This document shows, piece after piece, positions 32,222 to 41,698 of a stretch of DNA of 64,000 nucleotides. Below the pieces are notes generated by a model. That model did not search any database. It was given only the letters and a program-made list of their open reading frames with translations, and had not been told where the DNA came from. Every line of letters begins with the position of its first letter. Within the stretch, counting starts at the first letter, position 1. Source of the DNA: Variovorax davisae (GTDB lineage Bacteria; Pseudomonadota; Gammaproteobacteria; Burkholderiales; Burkholderiaceae_C); assembly GCF_030316845.1 (NCBI RefSeq), contig NZ_JASZYS010000013.1, positions 124,001 to 188,000 of the forward strand, written 5' to 3'. Position numbers and translations under genes: made by a program.

Positions 32222-33118
32222 TCAGCCACCGACAGCCGTATTCCAGAAGGCGTTGGCAGCCCTCCCCAAAAGCTCGCTGTCGCGATAGAGCCTGATTTCC
32301 AGCGGCACGGACCACTCGCTACTGGCTGCAGCGACCAGGCGCCCTTGGCCAATGTCGTGCTCTACAAGAGTCTGCGGCAGCCACGCGATGCCCCGGCCAT
32401 CGAGCGCCATCGTTCGCAGCACCGAGGCCAGGTGCGCGGTGAAAACGATTTGGACCCCCAGCGCTTTCAGCCTGCGCCCCAGCACGGCCCGGATGATGCG
32501 TCCCAATCCAGATTCCTCCGTGTACTGGAGCACGGGAACCGCAACGCCGCCTATCCCCAGTTGGTAACGCGCGCTGCCTCCTTCGTTTGGCGCCGACACA
32601 GCGACCAGCACATCCTCGCCAATCCGAGCCGATCTGTATGGCTCGGCGTCCAACGCGCCGTGCGCCTTGCCGTGCGCGTGACTCAGCACGAACTGAACCT
32701 TGCTCTGCAGCATCAGTGCTTCGCAACGCTCGAGCACATCCGACATGAGCTGCACCGGGCCGAGCGTCGTGTGCGATTCGAGGCTTCTCAACCACCGCGG
32801 CAGGAATGTGAAGGAGAGTGCGTGCGTGGATGCGATTCGCAAAGTGACCGAGCTTGCCTCGGCGATCCTCTTGGCGTCGCCGGGCACCCGCGCCACCCGG
32901 GCGTTCAATTCCTGCGCCACGCCGGCAAACCACTCACCGACCTCGGTCAGCGTGGCGGGCTGCGAACTGCGGTCGAACAGGTCAGCCCCGATCCATGCCT
33001 CCAGCGCGCGGATGCGCCGGCTGAACGCCGGTTGCGAGCTGTGGCGGTCATCTGCCGCACGCGAGAAATTCCCTGTGGCCGCCAGTGCCAGGAAGTCGTC
33101 GAGCCAGATCAGATTCAT
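32222..33118 (-). CDS. LysR family transcriptional regulator
   Basis: 298 residues: N-terminal winged helix-turn-helix (MNLIWLDDFLALAATGNFSR, SQPAFSRRIRALEAWIG, LFDRSSQPATLTEVG) and a substrate-binding domain (LRIASTHALSFTFLPRWLRS, then GRGIAWLPQTLVEHDI). The start at 33118 is the natural one; 23 extra upstream codons lack similarity. It is divergent from the D-tartrate dehydratase gene with 103 bases between starts, so it probably controls that gene and its Bug neighbour. Confidence 0.92.
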   Translation of the reverse strand: MNLIWLDDFLALAATGNFSRAADDRHSSQPAFSRRIRALEAWIGADLFDRSSQPATLTEVGEWFAGVAQELNARVARVPGDAKRIAEASSVTLRIASTHALSFTFLPRWLRSLESHTTLGPVQLMSDVLERCEALMLQSKVQFVLSHAHGKAHGALDAEPYRSARIGEDVLVAVSAPNEGGSARYQLGIGGVAVPVLQYTEESGLGRIIRAVLGRRLKALGVQIVFTAHLASVLRTMALDGRGIAWLPQTLVEHDIGQGRLVAAASSEWSVPLEIRLYRDSELLGRAANAFWNTAVGG

Positions 33119-33221
33119 AGCAGTTCGTCCAGCGCATAGAAGTTGAGAAATTGAGCATTGGCCGAAAAGGCTTGCGTCGCCGACCATTCAGTCTGCCTAT
33201 CCAAACCGCCTGGAGACAACC
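33119..33221. promoter_or_regulatory. Divergent LysR-tarD control region
   Basis: The 103 bases between the two divergent starts must contain both promoters and, by the usual LysR layout, an operator. GGAGACAACC before the tarD ATG is its ribosome-binding site. I could not single out a convincing T-N11-A dyad. Confidence 0.5.
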
Positions 33222-34388
33222 ATGAAGATCGTCGAAATCCGCGAGAAGACCATCCCCATCAGCTCGCCCATCCGCAACGCCTACATCGACTTTAGCAAGA
33301 TGACCCTGAGCCTGGTCGCGGTGATCACGGACGTGATCCGCGACGGCAAGCCGGTGGTTGGCTACGGCTTCAACTCGAACGGCCGCTATGGCCAGGGCAA
33401 GCTGATGCGCGAGCGTTTCATCCCCCGCATCCTCGAAGCTGACCCGGCATCGCTGGTGGACGCCACTGGCGACAACCTCGACCCGAACAAGATCTGGAAC
33501 ACCATGTTCACCAACGAGAAGCCCGGCGGCCACGGTGAGCGCTCGGTGGCGATTGGCACGATCGACATGGCGATCTGGGATGCGGTCGCGAAGATTGAGG
33601 GCAAACCCTTATTTCAATTGCTGGCCGACCGCTATGGCGACGGCAAGCCGAACCGCAAGATCTTTGTCTATGCGGCCGGCGGCTACTACTACCCAGGGCA
33701 GGACCACAAGAAGCTGCAGGACGAGATGCGCAGCTACATCGACCGCGGCTACACCGTGGTCAAGAAGAAAATCGGTGGCGCCTCGCTCGACGAGGACTTG
33801 CGCCGGATCGACTCGATCATGGAAGTCCTGCAAGACGGCCAGAAGCTCTGCGTCGATGCCAACGGCCGCTTCGATCTGGAAACCGCCATCGCCTATGCCA
33901 AGGCCCTGTCGCAGTACGACCTCTTCTGGTACGAAGAGCCGGGCGACCCGCTGGACTTCGAACTGCAGGCCGCGCTGCGCAACTTCTACAAGAACCCGAT
34001 GGCCACGGGCGAGGATCTGTTCTCGATGCAGGACGCGCGCAACCTCATCCGCTACGGCGGCATGCGCCCGGACCGCGACTGGCTGCAGTTCGACTGCGCG
34101 CTCAGCTACGGCCTGGTCGAATACCTGCGCACGCTCGACATGCTCAAGGAGCATGGCTGGTCGGCCAGCCGCTGCATCCCGCACGGTGGCCACCAGATGT
34201 CGCTCAACATCGCGGCCGGCCTCGGATTGGGCGGCAATGAGTCGTACCCGGACCTGTTCCAGCCTTTCGGTGGCTTCCCGGACGGAGTCAAGGTCGAAAA
34301 CAGCTTCGTGACCCTGCCTGACCTGCCCGGCATCGGCTTCGAAGGCAAGGCGGACCTGTATCGCGAGATGCATGCGCTCTCAGCCTGA
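33222..34388 (+). CDS. tarD: D(-)-tartrate dehydratase (enolase superfamily)
   Basis: 388 residues closely resembling the characterised D-tartrate dehydratase of Bradyrhizobium, which converts D-tartrate to oxaloacetate. Recognised segments are RNAYIDFSKMT, NEKPGGHGERSVA, DWLQFDCALSYG and CIPHGGHQMSLNIA. Catalytic and metal residues are in place: the K-x-K pair within VVKKKIGG (Lys181/Lys183), Asp212, Glu238, Glu264 and His321. These correspond to the Bradyrhizobium numbering minus one. Length is normal. The divergent LysR gene and the downstream Bug receptor fit a tartrate uptake-and-use unit. Confidence 0.9.
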   Translation: MKIVEIREKTIPISSPIRNAYIDFSKMTLSLVAVITDVIRDGKPVVGYGFNSNGRYGQGKLMRERFIPRILEADPASLVDATGDNLDPNKIWNTMFTNEKPGGHGERSVAIGTIDMAIWDAVAKIEGKPLFQLLADRYGDGKPNRKIFVYAAGGYYYPGQDHKKLQDEMRSYIDRGYTVVKKKIGGASLDEDLRRIDSIMEVLQDGQKLCVDANGRFDLETAIAYAKALSQYDLFWYEEPGDPLDFELQAALRNFYKNPMATGEDLFSMQDARNLIRYGGMRPDRDWLQFDCALSYGLVEYLRTLDMLKEHGWSASRCIPHGGHQMSLNIAAGLGLGGNESYPDLFQPFGGFPDGVKVENSFVTLPDLPGIGFEGKADLYREMHALSA

Positions 34389-34418
34389 CGCAGCATCGAA
34401 CCACCACGGAGACAAGAC

Positions 34419-35396
34419 ATGAACAAGCTCTGGCGCCACGTCGCCGGCGTGACCCTGGCCGGGTCAGCCACGCTGGCCTGCGCGGACTTTCCTGACAAGC
34501 CCGTCACCATCGTCGTACCCTTCGCGGCCGGCGGGCCGACCGACAAGATTGCCCGTGATCTGGCCGAGGCGCTTCGCAAGCCGCTTGGGCAGACCGTGAT
34601 CATCGACAACACGATCGGCGCGGGGGGCACCATCGGGGCGGCCAAGGTGGCCAGGGCCGCGCCTGATGGCTATACGCTGCTCGTGAGCCACATTGGCATG
34701 GCGACCACCCCCGCGCTTTACCGCAAGCTGAGCTACAAGGTGCCGGAAGACTTCGAGACCCTGGGGCTGATCAACGAAGCACCGTCGGTCCTGATCGGAA
34801 AGCCGGGCCTGGCGGCGAACAACTTCGTAGAGCTGCGCCAGTGGCTCGCGGCCAACGGCACCAAGGTGAACCTCGCCAACGCGGGGCTCGGTTCAGCCTC
34901 GCATCTGTGCGGATTGATGTTCCAGAGCGCGTTGAAGACCACCATGACGCCCGTGCCCTACAAGGGCACCGCGCCGGCGATGACCGACCTCATCGGCGGG
35001 CAAGTCGACCTCATGTGCGAGCAGGCGGTCAACGCCGTGCCGCAGATCGAAGGCAAGAAGGTCAAGGTCTTCGGCATCACCAGCCTGCAGCGGCTGCCGC
35101 TGGCCGCGCTGAAGGATGCGCCGACGCTTTCCGAAGCCGGGTTGAAGGACTTCAACGTTCAGGTGTGGCACGGGCTGTATGCGCCGAAAGGCACGCCGCC
35201 TGCGGTGCTCGCGAAGCTCAACGCGGCGTTGCGCGTGGCCTTGAAGGATCCCGAACTGATCAAGCGTGAAGAAGCGCTTGGCCTCACGGTGGTCACCGAC
35301 GAGCGGCTCGATCCGTCCAGCCACCGGAAGTTCGTCGAGATCGAGAAGACGCGCTGGGCCAAAGTGATCAGGGACGCCGGCGAATACGCCGACTGA
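34419..35396 (+). CDS. Bug family receptor, tartrate-linked by context
   Basis: 325 residues: a short signal peptide (GVTLAGSATLACA), then DKPVTIVVPFAAGGPTDKIA, VIIDNTIGAGGTIGAAKV and PDGYTLLVSHIG, all Bug hallmarks. It starts 30 bases after tarD behind GGAGACAAG and is most likely co-transcribed with it. By context the ligand would be D-tartrate or a related hydroxy acid. TctA/TctB-type membrane proteins are not adjacent and must be encoded elsewhere. Confidence 0.9.
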   Translation: MNKLWRHVAGVTLAGSATLACADFPDKPVTIVVPFAAGGPTDKIARDLAEALRKPLGQTVIIDNTIGAGGTIGAAKVARAAPDGYTLLVSHIGMATTPALYRKLSYKVPEDFETLGLINEAPSVLIGKPGLAANNFVELRQWLAANGTKVNLANAGLGSASHLCGLMFQSALKTTMTPVPYKGTAPAMTDLIGGQVDLMCEQAVNAVPQIEGKKVKVFGITSLQRLPLAALKDAPTLSEAGLKDFNVQVWHGLYAPKGTPPAVLAKLNAALRVALKDPELIKREEALGLTVVTDERLDPSSHRKFVEIEKTRWAKVIRDAGEYAD

Positions 35397-35739
35397 CGGG
35401 AAGAAGGCAGCGGGCCGATAGGGCGCGCGCCCTCTCCGTCTGCGACAACAGCCAGGCCCCGTGGGCGCCATCGGGCGGCGTGCGCCCAAACTTCGTCACG
35501 CCATCCATGTGGCGGCCCAGCCCACATGTCCTTCGACAACCCCGCCATCAAGCCAAACGTGCCCGCCCGTGGCAGTCGGAAGCCATGACATCGCCTCCCC
35601 TCGGCTACGTCCTCCTCGTCCGTACCCTGCGCCTCCGCCCGCGTGACTCGAACACCTGAACGCACGAAGTAGGAAGGCGCCGATATACACGCTCGGTCCT
35701 TCATGTAAGTTCAAGGGAACTCGTCCAAGGCGATCATCC
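35397..35739. other. Intergenic, no gene recognised
   Basis: About 340 bases after the Bug gene. It contains no supportable frame and no obvious intrinsic terminator. The promoter of the following zinc-ribbon gene should be near its end. Confidence 0.5.
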
Positions 35740-36582
35740 ATGTCCACTCTTTGTGAACATTGCGGGCAAAGCAACCGTGCAACCGCGATGTTTTGTATCG
35801 GGTGCGCGCGGAAGCTGCCCGCATTCGCGCCATCCGGTCCGTCCGCGCTTGAGGCGATGAAGGCGTTGTCGCCGGGAACGCGCAGTGCGGCTTCCAATGG
35901 AAAGGCAGAATCCAGTCACGGGGAACCCTTACTGCCCTCCGAGACCCGGGCGTTCTGGTTGCAGTTCGGAGCGCTGGGCCTGGCCATGTTGATCGGCTTC
36001 GTGGTCTGGTTCATGCACGCCACGGGCAAGCCTTCCGCCCCTCTGCGCGGCACGCTGATGCAGTCGGCCGAAGCGACGGCGCCAGAAGTAGTAACCAAAG
36101 AGGTCATGGCGGGCGCCCCACGACGCTCAGCGCCGCCTCCCGTCGCAGCAGTCGAACCCGCGCCGGAGCCGAGTGCGGAGGTTGGTTCGATACCCGGTGG
36201 TTCGGCCGGCAAGGCGCCGGTCGTCGAATCCACGGCGCCAACCAGCGTCGCTTCGCCTCGCGAGTTGAACCCCGATCGCCAGGTTCAGGCTGTGAAAGCT
36301 TTCTATCGCGCTCTGTCCGCGGCCGATGGCAGGACGGCGGCCGCGTTCGTCGTCCCTGCCAAGCGCGGCCTCGGCCCATTCAACGAGGCCAATATCTCAA
36401 GGTTCTATGGTTCATTTGATCGGCCGCTTCTCGTTCGGTCGATCCGCGCCATAGATGCCAGTGTGGTCGAGGCAAAGTACAGCTATCGAATTTCCAAGAC
36501 AAGGTGCGAAGGAACTGCGTTCGTTGAAACCGAGCGAGTCGGCCGGGAAACCTTGATACGGCGCATTCGCGCCAACTGCTAG
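35740..36582 (+). CDS. Zinc-ribbon membrane protein
   Basis: 280 residues: an N-terminal zinc ribbon (CEHCGQSNRATAMFCIGCAR, two CxxC pairs), a linker, one membrane segment (FGALGLAMLIGFVVWFMHA), a long Pro/Ala/Glu-rich stretch, and a C-terminal domain (AVKAFYRALSAADGRTAAAF to RRIRANC) resembling NTF2-like or SH3-like periplasmic domains. The zinc ribbon should face the cytoplasm. Similar zinc-ribbon plus single-TM proteins have no assigned function. Start at 35740 places the CxxC correctly. Confidence 0.8.
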   Translation: MSTLCEHCGQSNRATAMFCIGCARKLPAFAPSGPSALEAMKALSPGTRSAASNGKAESSHGEPLLPSETRAFWLQFGALGLAMLIGFVVWFMHATGKPSAPLRGTLMQSAEATAPEVVTKEVMAGAPRRSAPPPVAAVEPAPEPSAEVGSIPGGSAGKAPVVESTAPTSVASPRELNPDRQVQAVKAFYRALSAADGRTAAAFVVPAKRGLGPFNEANISRFYGSFDRPLLVRSIRAIDASVVEAKYSYRISKTRCEGTAFVETERVGRETLIRRIRANC

Positions 36583-36828
36583 CAGCATCGCGGGGCACGC
36601 TACCGACAATCTAGGCCCCCGCGTGGACGCTCCGGTTCAACGACCCGTTCGCGGCCCTTGATGGACTGAGAAACTCACAGCGTGTGTTGCATTCAGGCAT
36701 TGTGCCGCCGATGACAAATTGCACGGACAGATTTCCGCAACGATGGCGACTTCGCCTTCGGAGCCCAGGTCGAACGACCCAAGCACTGTAGTTGAAGGGG
36801 AGCCGCTTGGTTGGACGGGCTGCGGCGG

Positions 36829-38814
36829 TCAGCCCGTCGAGGGCTGGCCACCGGGCCAGGCCGGTCCGACGGCCAGCACGTGAGGGCGGTGCAGGAGAAA
36901 CTCGAGCGCTTCGGACTGCGTCTCGAACAGATGGGCGGCCCCCCGACGGGAGGACAGCGACTCGCCGAGTTTCAGGCGCATGACGGCACTGGTCGTGTAG
37001 CGCGCCGCGGTGCTGTAGTACTGAGCATGCAACTCTTCGACCATAGCGAAGTACGAATCGCTCAGGGATTCGTCGATCCGGAACCCGTCGTAGTTCGCGA
37101 CCAAGGCCATCTTGCGGCCAGCCTTCTGGTACAGCGCGGCGAAGACTCGGCGCACGCTGTCCACATCGTCCATGTCATGAATCGAGTACCCCTGGAAATT
37201 GACGAAGAGGATGTTCCGCTCGCTGTCGTAGCTCAGCCGCTCGTTCAACTGCAGGTCGAGCAGTGCGGCCGACAGCCCCATCGGGCCGGAGCGATAGAGG
37301 CGCGCATCCATGCATCCGACCTGCCCGATCAGCGGCTGGAACTGCATGCGCGCCAGGATGTCCCGGTCGATGTCGATGCCAGGCGCCACCTCGGTCAACT
37401 GCAGTCCGCCCGACTGCAGACTGAATACGCAGCGCTCGGTCACGTAAAGCACCGACTGCTGCTTGCTCACGGCCTGTGGACCGCTGAAAGTGATCTGCTC
37501 GACCGCGTTGACGAATTTCGAAGCAGTGCCCTCGGTCACGATGCGCAGCCTTCCGTCTTCGATGGCGACTTCGAGGCCGCCCGCGGTGAAGGTGCCGGCG
37601 AAAACCACTCGGCGCGCGTTCTGGCTGATGTTGATGAACCCGCCGGCACCGGCCAGCCGGGTGCCGAATCGGCTGACGTTGACGCTCCCGGCGTGATCGA
37701 CTTGTGCCATGCCGAGGCAGGCCAGGTCGAGGCCGCCGCCGTCGTAGAAGTCGAACTGCTGGTTCTGGTGCAGCAGCGCCTGCGTGTTGACCGCGGCGCC
37801 GAAATCGAGCCCACCGCTGGGCATCCCGCCGATGACGCCAGGTTCTGCCGTCAGCGTCAGATGATCGAGCACGCGCTCCTCGGCGGCCACGGCACCGAGC
37901 ACCTCCGGCACGCCGATGCCGAGGTTGATGACGCCTCCCAGCGGCAGTTCGAAGGCACAGCGCCGTGCGATGAGCTTGCGCTCGTCCAGCACCGCCACGG
38001 CGATCCTGTCGGCCGGCACCCGCATCTCGCCCGAGAAGGCGGCGTTGTAAGCAGTGCCGTAGGTCTGCTGGTGCAACTCCGGCGACGCCACCACCACGCA
38101 GTCGACCAGGACCCCCGGCACGACCACGCTTCGCGGGTCGAGCGTGCCGGCGGCGGCGATGCGCTCGACCTGGGCAATGACCAGGCCGTTGGCGTTGCGC
38201 GCCGCCATGGCGGCCGCTTGCGCATCGAGCAGCAGCGCTTCGTGCTCCATGGTGAGGTTGCCCAGCGGGTCGGCGGTGGTGCCCCGGATCAGCGCCACAT
38301 TGACAGCAAAGGCCTTGTAGAAGAGCCATTCCTCGCCGTCGATCTTCATGACCCGCACCAGTTCCTCACAGGTGCGCTGATTGATGCGCCCGCCGCCTTG
38401 CCGCGGGTCGACGAAGGTGCCGAGCCCTACCTTGCTCAGCGTGCCGGCGCGGTGCGCAGCGGCGTCGCGGTACAGGTGCGAGATGGTGCCCAGCGGCAGG
38501 TTGTAGGCCTCGATGAGGTTGTCGGTGGCCAGTTTGGCGAGCTTGGGCACCAGCGCCCAGTGGCCGCCGATGGCGCGCCCGACCAGGCCCTCGTGGGCCA
38601 GCCTGTTGACACCGCGTGTCTTGCCGTCGCCGGGTGCGGCCGCGAAGACCAGCGTCAGCTCACGCGGGCTCCGCGTCGTCAGGAAGCGCCTCTCCAGGGC
38701 GACGATCAGTTCTTCCGGGGTGCCGATCCCCACGAAGCCGGAGCAACTCACACTGTCGCCATCGCGGATCAGCGCGATGGCCTCGTCGGCGCTGACGATC
38801 TTGTTCCGGTTCAT
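36829..38814 (-). CDS. Acyl-CoA:carboxylate CoA-transferase with extra C-terminal domain
   Basis: 661 residues. The first 520 or so match family I CoA-transferases of the YdiF/propionate type: VSCSGFVGIGTPEELIVALE, GTFVDPRQGGGRINQRT, VINLGIGVPEVLGAVAAEE, and AEPGVIGGMPSGGLDFGA with the candidate catalytic Glu. A further 130-140 residues (LNERLSYDSERNILFVNFQG, MALVANYDGFRIDESLSDSY, YTTSAVMRLKLGESL) follow and look like a STAS-type fold (inference). The enzyme would move CoA between a short acyl-CoA and a free acid. It is the last gene of an operon with an alcohol dehydrogenase and a TPP enzyme. Confidence 0.88.
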   Translation of the reverse strand: MNRNKIVSADEAIALIRDGDSVSCSGFVGIGTPEELIVALERRFLTTRSPRELTLVFAAAPGDGKTRGVNRLAHEGLVGRAIGGHWALVPKLAKLATDNLIEAYNLPLGTISHLYRDAAAHRAGTLSKVGLGTFVDPRQGGGRINQRTCEELVRVMKIDGEEWLFYKAFAVNVALIRGTTADPLGNLTMEHEALLLDAQAAAMAARNANGLVIAQVERIAAAGTLDPRSVVVPGVLVDCVVVASPELHQQTYGTAYNAAFSGEMRVPADRIAVAVLDERKLIARRCAFELPLGGVINLGIGVPEVLGAVAAEERVLDHLTLTAEPGVIGGMPSGGLDFGAAVNTQALLHQNQQFDFYDGGGLDLACLGMAQVDHAGSVNVSRFGTRLAGAGGFINISQNARRVVFAGTFTAGGLEVAIEDGRLRIVTEGTASKFVNAVEQITFSGPQAVSKQQSVLYVTERCVFSLQSGGLQLTEVAPGIDIDRDILARMQFQPLIGQVGCMDARLYRSGPMGLSAALLDLQLNERLSYDSERNILFVNFQGYSIHDMDDVDSVRRVFAALYQKAGRKMALVANYDGFRIDESLSDSYFAMVEELHAQYYSTAARYTTSAVMRLKLGESLSSRRGAAHLFETQSEALEFLLHRPHVLAVGPAWPGGQPSTG

Positions 38815-38822
38815 GATGTGCT

Positions 38823-39950
38823 TCAGTCGAACACGATGACCTGCCGGGTGGCCTTGCCTTCGCGCAGAAGGTCGAAGGCGTGGTTGATGTCCTCGAGCGC
38901 GATACGGCCGGTCAGGAGCTTGTCGACCGGCAGCCGCCCCTGACGGTACAGCGCGATGTAGCGCGGGACATCGCGCGAAGGGACACAGGTTCCGATGTAG
39001 CTGCCTTTGAGCGTGCGCTCTTCCGCCACGAGATTGACGGCCGCCAGGGGCAGGGTCGCCGTCGATGGCGGCAGACCCGCCGTGACGGTGGTGCCGCCGC
39101 GCCGGGTGATCCGGTAGGCCAGGTCGAGCGCCGGGATGGACCCGGCGAACTCGAAGGCGTACTCGACGCCGCCCGCGCTGAGCTCTCGAACCTGCGCAAG
39201 CGCATCGCCCTGCCCCGCGTTGACCGTGTGCGTGGCGCCCAGTGCGCGTGCCTGCACCAGCTTGTCGTCCGACAGGTCGATGGCGATGATCTGCCGCGCG
39301 CCGGCGCACTGCGCGCCGATCAATGCGGCAAGGCCGACCCCGCCCAGGCCGACGACCGCCACCGATGCACCCAGGGGAACCTTCGCGGTGTTGACGACCG
39401 CGCCGACGCCCGTCAGGACGGCGCAGCCGAAGAGCGCCGCTTCGTCGAGCGCGACCGCGCTATCGATCTTGACGAGCGAATGACGAGAGACCGTCGCGTA
39501 CTCGGCAAACACGGAGCAGCCGAGATGATGGTGGAGGACCTGTCCAACCTGGGAGATGCGCCGCGCGCCGGACAGCAGCGTGCCCGCGCCGTTGGCGGCG
39601 GCACCTGGCTCGCACAAGGCTGGCCGGCCCTCTGCGCAAGGCGCGCAATGGCCGCAGCTCGGCACGAACACCACGACCACATGGTCGCCGGCTTTCAGAT
39701 CTGTGACGCCGTCGCCGAGGCTTTGGACCACGCCGGCAGCCTCATGGCCCAATGCCATCGGCATCGGCCGCGGACGATCGCCATTGATCACCGAAAGATC
39801 CGAATGGCACAGACCCGCGGCACTCACCTTGATGAGCACCTCGCCAGGCCCCGGGGGCGCCAGGTCGACCGTTTCGATCGAGAGTGGCCTGGACGTTGCA
39901 TAGGACGGCGCGGCGCCCATTTCTCGAAGTACGGCGGCCTTGATCTTCAC
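38823..39950 (-). CDS. Zinc-dependent alcohol dehydrogenase (MDR superfamily)
   Basis: 375 residues with catalytic-zinc residues in AAGLCHSDLSV and GHEAAG, the structural zinc loop VPSCGHCAPCAEGRPALC (four cysteines), and the nucleotide fold GLGGVGLAALIGAQCAG followed by IIAIDLSDDK. The Asp after the second strand indicates NAD preference. Tail segments ALEDINHAFDLLREGKATR are typical of class III-like alcohol dehydrogenases. It overlaps the upstream TPP-enzyme gene as ATGA and ends 8 bases before the CoA-transferase. Confidence 0.92.
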   Translation of the reverse strand: MKIKAAVLREMGAAPSYATSRPLSIETVDLAPPGPGEVLIKVSAAGLCHSDLSVINGDRPRPMPMALGHEAAGVVQSLGDGVTDLKAGDHVVVVFVPSCGHCAPCAEGRPALCEPGAAANGAGTLLSGARRISQVGQVLHHHLGCSVFAEYATVSRHSLVKIDSAVALDEAALFGCAVLTGVGAVVNTAKVPLGASVAVVGLGGVGLAALIGAQCAGARQIIAIDLSDDKLVQARALGATHTVNAGQGDALAQVRELSAGGVEYAFEFAGSIPALDLAYRITRRGGTTVTAGLPPSTATLPLAAVNLVAEERTLKGSYIGTCVPSRDVPRYIALYRQGRLPVDKLLTGRIALEDINHAFDLLREGKATRQVIVFD

Positions 39951-41632
39951 GTGAGTGTTCCCGGTTGGGCGGCGACTGCCACGACACGATGGCGCAGTTC
40001 GTCGACCAGCACCCGGGTGTTCTCCGAATAGTCGATCGGCACGGCGACGATCTGCACGCCGCCTTCGGAGAAGGCCGCTTCGAGCGCCGGCGCCAGTCCT
40101 TCTGCGGTCTCGACGCGGCGCCCCTTGGCACCGTACGCGTCGGCGTACTTCACGAAATCGGGATTGCCGAAGGTCATGCCCCAGTCCGTGAACTGGTCGA
40201 CCGACTGCTTCCAGCGGATCATTCCGTACGCGTTGTCCTCGATGATCAGCACCACGAGGTCGAGCTTGAGCCGGATGGCGGTCTCGAGTTCCTGCGAATT
40301 CATCATGAAGCCGCCGTCACCGCACACCGCCAGGACGCGGCGCTTCGGATGAAGCAGCGCGGCCATCATGGCCGATGGCAGGCCGGCGCCCATGGTCGCC
40401 AGCGCATTGTCGAGCAGCAGTGCATTCGCAGTGCGCGTGGGATAGCAGCGCGCGAACCAGATCTTGTACATGCCGTTGTCGAGCGCGACGATGCCGTCGT
40501 CCGGCATGACCTGGCGCACGTCGTGGACGATGCGCTGCGGCGTCAGCGGATAGCGCGATTCGGTGGCGCGGCTCATCGTGCGCGCGAGGATCCCCTCGCG
40601 CTGCGACAGCAAGGCTCCGGCGTTCGGCAGGTGGCCTTCGACGCGATCGGCCAGCTGCGCGAGGCTGGGGCCGACGTCGCCTACCACCTCGGCATGCGGG
40701 AAGTACACCTGCTCGACGGCGGCCGGCATGTAACCGACGTGAATCACCATCGGGCCGTCGGGTCCCATGATGAACGGCGGTTTCTCGATCGTGTCGTGGC
40801 CGATGGCGAGGATCAGGTCCGCCCGGTCGATCGCTTCGTGCACGTAGTCGCGCTCCGTGAGCGCGGCGGTACCCATCCAGAACCCGGCCCTGCCTTCGGC
40901 GATGCCGCCGCCAGCCACCGTGCCCTTGCCCATCTGCGTATTGAAGAAGGGAATGCCGACGCGGCGCACGAAATCGGCCAGCTGCCCTTGCAGCCGCGGG
41001 CGGTTGCTCGCCGCGCCGAACATGACGAGCGGGCGCATCGCCCGCATCAGCATGGCGGCAGCCCGTTCGATGGCCGCTTCATGCGCCACCGGCAGATCGA
41101 TCGGGTGAACGGAAACGACGTTCACGTCGGCCGCCACCTGCTCAGCGGCCACGTCTTCCGGCAGCTCGAGATGCACAGGCCCGGGTCGCTCTTCGGCAGC
41201 GACCCTGAACGCATCGCGCACCACGGTGGGGATGCTGGCCGCACTGACGATCTGTCGCGATGCCTTCGTCAGCGGCTTCATCGTGGCGACGATGTCGACG
41301 ATCTGGAATCGCGCCTGGCGTGCCGTCATGATCGCCTTCTGGCCGGTGATCAAGACCATCGGCATCGCGCCCAGGTGCGCATAGGCCGCGCCCGTGACCA
41401 GATTGAGCGCGCCCGGTCCGAGCGTGGCCATGCACACGCCGGGCTGCCCGGTCAGGCGGCCATGGGTCGCCGCCATGAAGGCGGCAGATTGCTCATGCCG
41501 TGTGAGCACGAGCTCGATGCTGGATCGTCGCAAGGATTCGACGAGGTCGAGGTTTTCTTCACCGGGCACGGCGAAGATGCGTTTGACGCCCTCGTTCTCC
41601 AGCGCCTTGACGAAGAGGTCGGATGCTTTCAT
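39947..41632 (-). CDS. Acetolactate synthase-like thiamine diphosphate enzyme
   Basis: 561 residues: the Pyr domain carries the catalytic Glu region (VPGEENLDLVESLRRSSIEL, then TRHEQSAAFMAATHGRL), with the central domain after it. The PP domain shows the GDGGFMMNSQELETAIRLKL cofactor motif (GDG...N). The lack of the acetohydroxyacid-synthase regulatory subunit and of an FAD-type C-terminal tail points to a catabolic ALS-like enzyme. With an alcohol dehydrogenase and a CoA-transferase downstream, a role in making or splitting an acyloin or 2-keto acid is likely but the substrate is open. Start at 41632, 15 codons inside the maximal frame. Confidence 0.88.
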   Translation of the reverse strand: MKASDLFVKALENEGVKRIFAVPGEENLDLVESLRRSSIELVLTRHEQSAAFMAATHGRLTGQPGVCMATLGPGALNLVTGAAYAHLGAMPMVLITGQKAIMTARQARFQIVDIVATMKPLTKASRQIVSAASIPTVVRDAFRVAAEERPGPVHLELPEDVAAEQVAADVNVVSVHPIDLPVAHEAAIERAAAMLMRAMRPLVMFGAASNRPRLQGQLADFVRRVGIPFFNTQMGKGTVAGGGIAEGRAGFWMGTAALTERDYVHEAIDRADLILAIGHDTIEKPPFIMGPDGPMVIHVGYMPAAVEQVYFPHAEVVGDVGPSLAQLADRVEGHLPNAGALLSQREGILARTMSRATESRYPLTPQRIVHDVRQVMPDDGIVALDNGMYKIWFARCYPTRTANALLLDNALATMGAGLPSAMMAALLHPKRRVLAVCGDGGFMMNSQELETAIRLKLDLVVLIIEDNAYGMIRWKQSVDQFTDWGMTFGNPDFVKYADAYGAKGRRVETAEGLAPALEAAFSEGGVQIVAVPIDYSENTRVLVDELRHRVVAVAAQPGTLT

Positions 41633-41698
41633 GGCGATCTCCGGACGCAGCGGAATCTCTTCAGCGCGCAAATGCACGGCAGTGCCGGTTTCGCCAGA

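Noticed and set aside
36811..38943. 710-codon plus-strand frame opposite the CoA-transferase gene
   Set aside because: Antisense shadow of a GC-rich gene; no start site or motifs.
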